A DNA stretch of 64,000 bases, taken from Parachryseolinea silvisoli. GTDB taxonomy: Bacteria; Bacteroidota; Bacteroidia; Cytophagales; Cyclobacteriaceae. The stretch covers positions 744,001 through 808,000 of the forward strand of contig NZ_JAIOAO010000003.1 in NCBI RefSeq assembly GCF_021190955.1. The letters are read 5' to 3'. The first letter of the stretch is position 1. Each line of letters starts with the position of its first letter. Below the pieces are notes generated by a model that saw only the letters and a program-made list of their open reading frames with translations, was not told the origin of the DNA and did not search any database. Shown here piece after piece: positions 36,232-43,482 of this stretch. The position numbers and the translations under genes are program-made.

Positions 36232-36261
36232 TTTAAGCTTCTTTTAAGCGCTCCTTTAAGC
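36232..36261 (+). promoter_or_regulatory. Phased TTTAAGC direct repeats before metal-efflux operon
   Basis: TTTAAGC occurs three times, at 36232-36238, 36243-36249 and 36255-36261, with starts 11 and 12 bases apart, about one helical turn. The array lies 53 bases upstream of the first efflux gene. Phased direct repeats are the usual binding pattern of OmpR-type response regulators, so it is a plausible activator site. No such regulator gene is adjacent. Confidence 0.5.
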
Positions 36262-36313
36262 CCCTCTAAAGTTCACGCCCGTTCTTTTGTATTAAACACA
36301 ACAAAAGAAAAAG

Positions 36314-37567
36314 ATGCGTGTATTGCTGGTGTCCTTGATCTGTTGGCTAACCGTTACGAATCTTCACGGGCAGGACACCCTGCGAATCTCCTTGCAGCAG
36401 GCCGACAGCCTGCTGATGGTCCGTAACCTGTCGCTCATAGCCTCCAAATATGAAGTGGATATGGCCGACGCCCGTAAAGTGCAGGAAAAGCTCTTTACCA
36501 ACCCCGAGTTGTCCACCGAGTGGAGCCTCTACAACCCGTCCTTCGGAAAATGGTTTGACGTAGGTTCTAATGGTCAGAAAATTATCCAGCTCGAAAAAGT
36601 GTTTCGCATCGCCGGCCAGCGCAAAGCATCTATTCGCCTGGCTGAAGAAGAAAAGAAGCTTACACAGTGGCAGTACTACGAGCTGGCCCGCAGTCTCAAA
36701 TACGAGCTGCACGTCAGCTACTACCGCTACTACTTTCTGAACAACGCCGTCACCAATATTATCGCGCGCCTCACACTGCTCAAGAACCTCATTTCGATCT
36801 ACGAAGAGCAATACGCCAAAGGCAACATCTCGCTGCAGGAATTGACCCGCCTCAAGTCGGTATACTTCGAGATCAACAACCAGGTAAACGAAACCCGTAC
36901 CGAGCTGGTCCGCCTCGAACAAACACTGCAGCTGCTGCTGGCAGATGACCGTCCCGTGGTGCCGGTGCCGGCGGTAACGGAGAGTATACTGGGCGTATTG
37001 CCCACTGTGACATTGCCCGAGCTGGTGAACCGTTCGTTGGAAAACCGCCCCGAGATCCAGGCGGCCAGGAGTGTGGAGAACCAGCGGGCGTTGCAATATT
37101 CACTCGAACGTAAGAACGGCATACCCAACCTGACGGCCGGTGGTGTATACGATCAGTCGGGCAGTTATGTAAATAACTATACCGCCTTGCAGCTCGGGTT
37201 ACAGATACCACTCTTTAATCGCAACCAGGGGCGCATACAAGAAGCCAGGCTGGGTATAGCCCAGTCCAAAGTATTGCTGCAATCCAAACAGCAGGAAGTC
37301 ACACGTGAAGTAGAGTCGGCGTGGAAGATCTTTCAACTGCTCGACGCCCAGTATAAAGCTGTAGGCACCGACTTCGAAGGACAGCTTGATTTATTAAGCA
37401 AGGGCCTGGTCAGCAACTATAGCAAAAACAACCTGTCGCTGTTGGAGTTTACCGACATGTTTGAGTCCTACAACTCCAGCATCATCGAACTGAATCAATT
37501 AAAAGCAGATTTAACCAAATCGTATGAAGAACTTAACTATGCTGTCGGTGAGGACCTGCAACGGTAA
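36314..37567 (+). CDS. CzcC-like outer-membrane factor of metal RND efflux
   Basis: The 417-residue product has a signal peptide (ending TNLHGQ) and the outer-membrane-factor helical pattern in two halves (e.g. LRISLQQADSLLMVRNLSL; LGLQIPLFNRNQGRIQEARL). The FNRNQGRIQEA motif is typical of the CzcC/CusC branch. It forms the TolC-type duct of a tripartite efflux pump with the following adaptor and RND genes. Its 3' end overlaps the adaptor gene by 44 bases, showing strong translational coupling. The phased repeats upstream probably control the operon. Confidence 0.9.
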   Translation: MRVLLVSLICWLTVTNLHGQDTLRISLQQADSLLMVRNLSLIASKYEVDMADARKVQEKLFTNPELSTEWSLYNPSFGKWFDVGSNGQKIIQLEKVFRIAGQRKASIRLAEEEKKLTQWQYYELARSLKYELHVSYYRYYFLNNAVTNIIARLTLLKNLISIYEEQYAKGNISLQELTRLKSVYFEINNQVNETRTELVRLEQTLQLLLADDRPVVPVPAVTESILGVLPTVTLPELVNRSLENRPEIQAARSVENQRALQYSLERKNGIPNLTAGGVYDQSGSYVNNYTALQLGLQIPLFNRNQGRIQEARLGIAQSKVLLQSKQQEVTREVESAWKIFQLLDAQYKAVGTDFEGQLDLLSKGLVSNYSKNNLSLLEFTDMFESYNSSIIELNQLKADLTKSYEELNYAVGEDLQR

Positions 37568-38672
37568 ATCCGCACCTGCCGGCCGGAGGCGGAGCACAGC
37601 CCTGGCGTCGCTGACGCTGATGGCGGTACTGGTGGCAGGCTGCCACAAAGAAAGTGTGCAAGGTCCCGAAAGCAAGACCTTCGTGCTAAGCGAGACCATG
37701 CTCAAGACCATCACCCTCGACACCGTGCAACAACGACCCGTAAACGGTGCGTTGAACCTCAACGGTAAGATCGTGGCCGACGAAAACCGCCTGGTAGAGA
37801 TCTTCCCGATCGTAGGAGGGAACGTCATCGAGGTCGATGCAGAGCTCGGCGACCAGGTGAAAAAGGGACAGGTGCTGGCCACCATCAAAAGTAGTGAGGT
37901 GGCCGAATACGATCGTCAGCTCATCGACGCCCAGTCCGACGTGCTGGTAGCACAAAAGAACCTTGCCGTAAAACAAGATCTGTATAACTCCAAGCTCTCG
38001 TCCGACCGTGAATTGATCTCCGCGCAAAAGGAACTGGAGAAAGCCGACGCGGGGTTGAAGCGCATCACCGAGACATTCTCAATCTACAACTTTAACAAAC
38101 AATCCGAATACCGTCTCAAAGCGCCGATCAATGGCTTTATCACCAGTAAAAATATTACGCGCGACATGACCTTGCCGTCGGGCCACAGTGAAAGCGTATT
38201 CGCCGTTGCCGAGCTGGACGAAGTATGGGCGATTGCCAATGTGTACGAAAGCGACATCGCCCGCATCCGCGAAGGCATGGACGTAATCGTGACAACCATC
38301 AGCTATCCCGGCGACCAGATTCGGGGCAAGATCGACAAGATCTTCAGCGTGCTCGATCCCGAGACCCGGACCATGCGCGTCCGCGTTCGCATACCCAACA
38401 AAGACTTCCGTCTGAAGCCCGAAATGCTCGCCTCGGTAAAAGCCATGTACCATGAAAACAAAGAACTGCCCGCCGTGCCGGCATCGGCGATTATCTTCGA
38501 CAACAGCCGCCAGTTCGTCATGATCTTTAAAGACCGCTATAACATCGAGACACGCGAAGTCGAAGTATATAAAACAACCGACGACACGGCCTGGCTCAGC
38601 GCTGGCGTGAAGCCGGGTGAAGTCGTCATCAGCCACGACCAGCTGTTTATCTACGATGCGCTAAACGACTAG
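37524..38672 (+). CDS. CzcB/CusB-like RND periplasmic adaptor lipoprotein
   Basis: The 382-residue product has a lipoprotein signal (LMAVLVAGC, Cys at about residue 40). The adaptor fold follows: barrel-sandwich hybrid (IVGGNVIEVDAELGDQVKKGQVLATI), a short helical hairpin (about 125-190), the second lipoyl half (YRLKAPINGFITSKNITRDM), and a beta-barrel and membrane-proximal domain. It links the RND pump to the outer-membrane factor. The sequence before the signal region (MKNLTMLSVRTCNGKSAPAGRRR) is long and basic; a later start is possible but no better ATG is seen. It ends 9 bases before the pump gene. Confidence 0.9.
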   Translation: MKNLTMLSVRTCNGKSAPAGRRRSTALASLTLMAVLVAGCHKESVQGPESKTFVLSETMLKTITLDTVQQRPVNGALNLNGKIVADENRLVEIFPIVGGNVIEVDAELGDQVKKGQVLATIKSSEVAEYDRQLIDAQSDVLVAQKNLAVKQDLYNSKLSSDRELISAQKELEKADAGLKRITETFSIYNFNKQSEYRLKAPINGFITSKNITRDMTLPSGHSESVFAVAELDEVWAIANVYESDIARIREGMDVIVTTISYPGDQIRGKIDKIFSVLDPETRTMRVRVRIPNKDFRLKPEMLASVKAMYHENKELPAVPASAIIFDNSRQFVMIFKDRYNIETREVEVYKTTDDTAWLSAGVKPGEVVISHDQLFIYDALND

Positions 38673-38676
38673 GAGG
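38671..38676 (+). promoter_or_regulatory. Canonical Shine-Dalgarno before RND pump gene
   Basis: AGGAGG stands 5 bases before the ATG at 38682. Perfect anti-16S matches are uncommon in Bacteroidota, where most starts lack them; none of the neighbours has one. It may set a high translation rate for the pump. Confidence 0.6.
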
Positions 38677-38681
38677 GAAGC

Positions 38682-41600
38682 ATGAACAAGCTCATCAAGA
38701 ACATCGTTGCGTTTTCGCTCAAGAACCGGTTCTTCACCTTCTTCTGGGTGGGGATCATGATCGTAGCCGGCATCGTGAGCTACCGCAACACGCCGATCGA
38801 GGCCTTTCCCGACGTCACCAACACGCAGATCATCATCGTGACCGAGTGGCAGGGGCGCAGCGCGCAAGAGATCGAACGCTTCGTGTCCATCCCCATCGAA
38901 GTAGCCATGAACTCCGTGCAGCGTAAAACCAACGTGCGGTCTATCTCCATGTTCGGCCTGTCCGTCATCAAGATCATCTTCGACGACGACGTGGAAGACT
39001 TCTTCGCCCGTCAGCAGGTCAACAACCAGCTGGTCAACGTCAGCCTGCCCGAGGGTGTCGAACCCGAAGTACAACCGCCGTATGGCCCTACCGGGGAAAT
39101 CTTCCGCTACGTGCTGACATCCAAAGTAAAAGACACCCGCGAGCTGCTCACCATTCAGAACTGGACCATCGACCGCCAGCTGCGCGCCGTACCCGGCGTA
39201 GCGGACGTCGTAGCCTTTGGTGGCCGCGAAAAGATCTACGAGATCCAGGTAAACCCCGCGTTACTGCAGCGCTACGACATCACCCCGCTGGATGTATACG
39301 AAGCCGTCAATAAAAGCAACATCAACGTCGGCGGCGACGTGATTGAAAAGAATGGACAAGCATACGTCGTGCGCGGCATGGGCCTGCTCAACTCCGACGA
39401 AGACATTGAGAACATCATCATCGAAGCCCGTGCCGGTGTACCCGTGCTCGTCAAGAACGTCGCCACCGTACTGCAGTCGGACTTGCCGCGCGTAGGCCAG
39501 GTCGGCCTGAATGGTAACGACGACGTAGTAGAAGGCATCGTGGTGATGCGCAAAGGCGAAAATCCGAGCGATGTATTGAGCCGCGTCAAAGCCAAGATTG
39601 AAGACCTCAACACCCACATTCTGCCTGGCGACGTGCGCATGCAAACCTTCTACGACCGCGATGTGCTCATGACCTATACCACGCACACCGTCATGCACAA
39701 CCTGGTAGAGGGTATCATCTTTGTCACCGCCATTGTATTGCTCTTCATGGCCGACTGGCGCACGACGATCATTGTATCGATCATCATTCCGCTGTCGCTG
39801 CTGTTTGCCTTCTTCTGCTTGCGCATGAAAGGCATGAGCGCCAACCTGCTTTCGTTGGGGGCGATCGACTTCGGTATCATCATCGACGGCGCCGTGGTAA
39901 TGGTCGAGGGACTCTTTGTGGCCCTGGATCACACCGCGCAACACTACGGCATGGAACGCTTTAACAAGATCAGCAAACTGGGCCTGATCAAGCGGACCGC
40001 CGCCAAGACGGGTAAAGCCGTATTCTTCTCCAAGCTGATCATCATCACGGCCCTGCTACCCATCTTCTCCTTCGAGAAAGTAGAAGGCAAGATGTTCTCG
40101 CCCCTGGCCTATACGCTTGGCTTCGCCCTGCTGGGCGCGTTGATCTTCACGCTCACGCTGGTGCCTGTGCTTAGCTCCGTGCTGCTGAAAAAGAATGTAA
40201 AAGAGAAACATACGTTCATCGTCACCTTCTTCGACCGCATCGTGTCAAGAGGATTCCGGTGGACGTTCTCCCATAAAAAAATCAGCCTCAGCGTAGCGGC
40301 CCTGATAGTAGCCCTCACACTCTTCTCGACCAAATGGATGGGAACGGAGTTCCTGCCCCAGCTCAACGAAGGCGCCTTGTGGGTAGAAGCCAAAATGCCC
40401 ATGAGCATGTCGCTGAACGAAACCGTCAAGATGGTACACACGTTACGCGACGAGCTGAACACCTTTCCGGAAGTAAACGGCGTATTGTCACAGACCGGCC
40501 GCTCCAACGACGGTACCGACCCCAGCGGATTCTATTACGTGCAGATGCAGGTAAACCTCAAACCCAAAGAGGAATGGGAGCGTAAGATCACCATGGACGA
40601 TCTCGTCGAAGAGATGGACAAGAAGCTCAAGAAACACCAGGGCATCAACTACAATTACTCACAGCCCATCATCGACAACGTGGCCGAGGCGGTAGCCGGT
40701 ATGAACGCCAACAATGCGGTCAAGATCTTCGGTCCCGACCTCGACAAGCTCGACGAGCTGGCCAGTCAGGTACTGGAACAGATCGAAGATGTGCCGGGTA
40801 TAAAAGACGCAGGTATATTACGAAACGTAGGCCAGCCCGAGATCCAGATCCGCCTGCACGATCACAAGATGGCGCTCTACGGCGTCACCACAGCCGATGC
40901 CCAGGCCGTCATCGAGATGGCGATCGGCGGCAAGACAGCATCTGTCATGTATGAAGGTGAGCGCAAGTTCGACATCCGCCTGCGCTTCCCATACGAATAC
41001 CGTCGCTCCGAAGACGAGATCCGGGACATCCTCGTGCCGACACTCAGCGGCAGCAAAGTCGCGCTGAGCGAGATCGCCACGATTACCTCCATCACCGGTC
41101 CGGCCTTTATTTACCGCGACAACAACAGCCGCTTCATCGGCGTGAAGTTCACCGTGCGCGAACGTGACCTGGGCAGCACCATTGCCGAAGCACAAAAGAA
41201 AGTGATCGACAAAGTAAAAATACCCCAGGGCTATTCGGTCCAGTGGACGGGTGAGTTCGAAAACCAGGTACGTGCCACGGCCCGCCTGGGGCAAGTGGTG
41301 CCCATCAGCCTCATCGGTATCTTCATCCTGCTGTTCATCATGTTCGGTAACGCCCGCGATGCCGGCCTGGTATTGATCAACGTGCCCTTCGCCGTCATCG
41401 GCGGCATCCTCGCGCTGCACATCACGGGCATGAACTTTGGCATCTCCGCCGGAGTAGGCTTTATCGCACTCTTTGGAATTTGTGTACAGAACGGCGTGAT
41501 CCTCATCACCGAGTTCAATGAAAATATGCAACGCAACATGCGTTTATCGGAGGCCATCGCACTTGGCGTCAAGCACCGTACCCGTCCCGTGGTGATGACC

Positions 41601-41777
41601 GCGATGATGGCGTCCATCGGTCTGATGCCCGCCGCCCTGTCCACCGGTATAGGATCTGAGAGTCAGAAACCGTTGGCCATTGTGATAATCGGGGGGTTAT
41701 TTACAGCCACGGTTCTGATTCTCTTAGTATTCCCGATCATCTACGAGCGCGTATACCGCCACACAGAAACAGTGTGA
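38682..41777 (+). CDS. CzcA-type heavy-metal RND efflux pump
   Basis: The 1031-residue protein has twelve predicted membrane helices and two large periplasmic loops, with the RND starts NTPIEAFPDVTNTQI and IEVAMNSVQRKTNVRS. Helix 4 carries DFGIIIDGAVVMVE with Asp396, Asp402 and Glu409, spaced exactly as the proton-relay Asp402/Asp408/Glu415 of CzcA. The DFG..DGAV form points to the Zn/Co/Cd group rather than the copper/silver CusA form. It uses the proton gradient to expel divalent metals through the adaptor and outer-membrane factor encoded upstream. The whole operon is outer-membrane factor, adaptor, pump. The exact metal cannot be read with certainty. Confidence 0.93.
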   Translation: MNKLIKNIVAFSLKNRFFTFFWVGIMIVAGIVSYRNTPIEAFPDVTNTQIIIVTEWQGRSAQEIERFVSIPIEVAMNSVQRKTNVRSISMFGLSVIKIIFDDDVEDFFARQQVNNQLVNVSLPEGVEPEVQPPYGPTGEIFRYVLTSKVKDTRELLTIQNWTIDRQLRAVPGVADVVAFGGREKIYEIQVNPALLQRYDITPLDVYEAVNKSNINVGGDVIEKNGQAYVVRGMGLLNSDEDIENIIIEARAGVPVLVKNVATVLQSDLPRVGQVGLNGNDDVVEGIVVMRKGENPSDVLSRVKAKIEDLNTHILPGDVRMQTFYDRDVLMTYTTHTVMHNLVEGIIFVTAIVLLFMADWRTTIIVSIIIPLSLLFAFFCLRMKGMSANLLSLGAIDFGIIIDGAVVMVEGLFVALDHTAQHYGMERFNKISKLGLIKRTAAKTGKAVFFSKLIIITALLPIFSFEKVEGKMFSPLAYTLGFALLGALIFTLTLVPVLSSVLLKKNVKEKHTFIVTFFDRIVSRGFRWTFSHKKISLSVAALIVALTLFSTKWMGTEFLPQLNEGALWVEAKMPMSMSLNETVKMVHTLRDELNTFPEVNGVLSQTGRSNDGTDPSGFYYVQMQVNLKPKEEWERKITMDDLVEEMDKKLKKHQGINYNYSQPIIDNVAEAVAGMNANNAVKIFGPDLDKLDELASQVLEQIEDVPGIKDAGILRNVGQPEIQIRLHDHKMALYGVTTADAQAVIEMAIGGKTASVMYEGERKFDIRLRFPYEYRRSEDEIRDILVPTLSGSKVALSEIATITSITGPAFIYRDNNSRFIGVKFTVRERDLGSTIAEAQKKVIDKVKIPQGYSVQWTGEFENQVRATARLGQVVPISLIGIFILLFIMFGNARDAGLVLINVPFAVIGGILALHITGMNFGISAGVGFIALFGICVQNGVILITEFNENMQRNMRLSEAIALGVKHRTRPVVMTAMMASIGLMPAALSTGIGSESQKPLAIVIIGGLFTATVLILLVFPIIYERVYRHTETV

Positions 41778-41793
41778 CCCGATAGCCATCGGG
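41776..41793. repeat. CCCGATAGCCATCGGG hairpin at pump gene end
   Basis: ACCCGAT-AGCC-ATCGGGT overlaps the stop codon of the RND pump gene. It is one of several CCCGAT..ATCGGG hairpins found between genes of this window (31181, 41942, 53801). Confidence 0.6.
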
Positions 41794-41851
41794 TGTGGAG
41801 AGCGGGAGCGAATTTGGTTTAGGTTAAGTGGGGTTTTGTTTAGAGGGGTTG

Positions 41852-41890
41852 GTTGCCGCGGGTACTTCGGTACTTGCGGCAACTTTTTTT
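41852..41890 (+). terminator. Rho-independent terminator of metal-efflux operon
   Basis: GTTGCCGC (41852-41859) pairs with GCGGCAAC (41876-41883). Inside, GTAC-TTCG-GTAC forms the tip with a stable TTCG loop. Seven T follow directly. It lies 75 bases after the pump gene. Confidence 0.9.
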
Positions 41891-41908
41891 ATAGGAAAAG
41901 GCATGCGT

Positions 41909-41995
41909 CTGGCGCAAGTCTTAGCCCGCTTCGGGCGGAGATCCCGATAGCTATCGGGAGTGCCTGGCCCTGATGCCAGTCTTCAGACTGGCGTA
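41909..41995. repeat. REP-like intergenic element, copy B, with embedded palindrome
   Basis: The copy starts CTGGCGCAAGTC and ends with GCCAGTC-TTCA-GACTGGC plus GTA (41975-41995), identical to copy A in the end stem. The first stem is replaced by AGCCCG-CTT-CGGGC and by a perfect 18-base palindrome TCCCGATAGCTATCGGGA (41942-41959), which looks inserted into the element. It lies between the efflux terminator and the carboxypeptidase gene. Confidence 0.75.
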
Positions 41996-42054
41996 ATGCA
42001 AACGTCGCACAGAACGACATTGCAAAATGCCCTCCTCACGCGTATCTTCCCGTC

Positions 42055-43353
42055 ATGAAACTCTTACTCCCCGCACTCACCCTGACTTTTTTCCTCGGAA
42101 ATATACACGCCCATGCCCAACTCTCCACGGTCGAGAAGAAGATCGTCACCAACGTCGACAAACACCAGTCGGAAGCCCTGGCCCTCTGGAAAGAAGTAGT
42201 AAACATCAACAGCGGCACGATGAACTTCGCAGGCGTCAGGAAAGTAGCCAACGTCTTTCAAGCCAAGCTAGACGCACTCGGCCTCACCACACGCTGGATC
42301 GACGGCGCACCCTTCCAACGCGCCGGCCATCTCGTCGCCGAGCACAAAGGCAAAGCCGGCAAAAAGACAATCCTGCTCATCGGCCACATGGACACCGTGT
42401 TCGAGCCGTCCAGCCCATTCCAGGAATTTAAACAACTGAACGATTCGACCGTAAGAGGCCCCGGCGTAGCCGACATGAAAGGCGGCGACGTCATCATCAT
42501 ACAAGCACTACAAGCGTTAAAAGACGCCGGCGTGTTAAAAGACATGAACATCATCGTCTACCTCTGCGGCGACGAGGAGAATTCCGGCGAGCCGCTCGCC
42601 CTGGCACGACACGACCTCATCGAAGCCGCCAAGACGGCCGACATCGCGCTGGGCTTTGAAGACGGCGACGGCCGTTTCGAAACCGCCACCATTGCCCGCC
42701 GCAGCTCCACGGACTGGCAACTAAACGTAAAAGGTATCCCGTCACACTCCTCACAGATCTTCACCGAAAAGATCGGCGCCGGCGCGATCTACGAAGCCAG
42801 CCGCATACTATATACTTTCTACGAGACCCTGGCCAAAGAACCCAACCTCACGTTCAATGCCGGCATGATCCTCGGTGGCACTGACGTAAAACATACCCCC
42901 GACCAAAACCTCGGCACTGCCTTTGGCAAAAGCAACGTGGTAGCACAAGACGCCATCGTCACCGGCGACATCCGCGCCATGTCTCCCGAGCAACTGAAGA
43001 AAGCGCAGGAAACCATGCAAGCCATTGTCGCCAAACACCTGCCACAGACACAAGCCACACTCGTCTTCGGCGAAGGCTACCCGCCGCTGGCACCCACGCC
43101 CGGCAACTATAAACTTCTGGAAACCTTCAACAAAGTAAGCCTCGACCTGAACCTCGGCCCCGTCCGTGCTGTCAACCCCCGCGACGCGGGCGCCGCCGAC
43201 ATCTCCTTTACGTCCGGCTACGTAGACGCCGCCATGGATGGCATCAAAGTGCGCAGCGCTGGCGGCCACACCATTCACGAAACTGCCGACCCGCGCACCC
43301 TGCCGCTGCAAACAAAACGCGCCGCGGTGTTGTTGTACCGACTCGGCAAATAG
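42055..43353 (+). CDS. Exported M20 family metallopeptidase (glutamate carboxypeptidase-like)
   Basis: The 432-residue product has a signal peptide (MKLLLPALTLTFFLGNIHAHA). M20 zinc-site motifs follow: His111 in IGHMDTVF, Asp in GVADMKGGDV, the catalytic Glu and zinc Glu in CGDEENSG, Asp in GFEDGDG, and the last His in GGHTIHE. The dimerisation domain lies between about residues 220 and 330 (KGIPSHSSQIF). It resembles carboxypeptidase G2 and related exported enzymes that remove C-terminal Glu or similar residues from small amides and peptides. It stands alone; a secreted cyanophycinase is 2.6 kb away on the other strand, so a joint peptide-degrading role is possible but unproven. Confidence 0.9.
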   Translation: MKLLLPALTLTFFLGNIHAHAQLSTVEKKIVTNVDKHQSEALALWKEVVNINSGTMNFAGVRKVANVFQAKLDALGLTTRWIDGAPFQRAGHLVAEHKGKAGKKTILLIGHMDTVFEPSSPFQEFKQLNDSTVRGPGVADMKGGDVIIIQALQALKDAGVLKDMNIIVYLCGDEENSGEPLALARHDLIEAAKTADIALGFEDGDGRFETATIARRSSTDWQLNVKGIPSHSSQIFTEKIGAGAIYEASRILYTFYETLAKEPNLTFNAGMILGGTDVKHTPDQNLGTAFGKSNVVAQDAIVTGDIRAMSPEQLKKAQETMQAIVAKHLPQTQATLVFGEGYPPLAPTPGNYKLLETFNKVSLDLNLGPVRAVNPRDAGAADISFTSGYVDAAMDGIKVRSAGGHTIHETADPRTLPLQTKRAAVLLYRLGK

Positions 43354-43402
43354 CCAGTAAATCTGCCTATGCAATACGTGACGTCGCATATATCCTCAAG
43401 GA

Positions 43403-43423
43403 TGTAGGGGCATCGCCCCTACA
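43403..43423. repeat. Perfect GGGGC hairpin after carboxypeptidase gene
   Basis: TGTAGGGGC-ATC-GCCCCTACA has 9-base perfect arms and a 3-base loop. It lies 50 bases after the carboxypeptidase stop codon, without a T tract, so it may be a weak terminator or a mobile intergenic hairpin. Confidence 0.6.
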
Positions 43424-43444
43424 AAAATGCGCGAACTGGTTCGT

Positions 43445-43475
43445 GTCTTAGCACCGCCTCGGGGCAGAGACTCGG
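43445..43475. repeat. REP-like intergenic element, partial copy D
   Basis: GTCTTAGCACCGCCTCGGGG then CAGAGACTCG aligns with GTCTGAGCACGGTCTCGGGG then CGGGGACTTG of copy A. Only the first stem-loop is present. It abuts the first possible ATG (43483) of the next gene, which argues that this ATG is not the real start. Confidence 0.55.
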
Positions 43476-43482
43476 ACCCAGC

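Noticed and set aside
38682-41777. Copper/silver (CusA-type) assignment of the RND pump
   Set aside because: Helix 4 has the Asp-Phe-Gly/Asp-Gly-Ala-Val form with the CzcA residue spacing rather than the CusA pattern.
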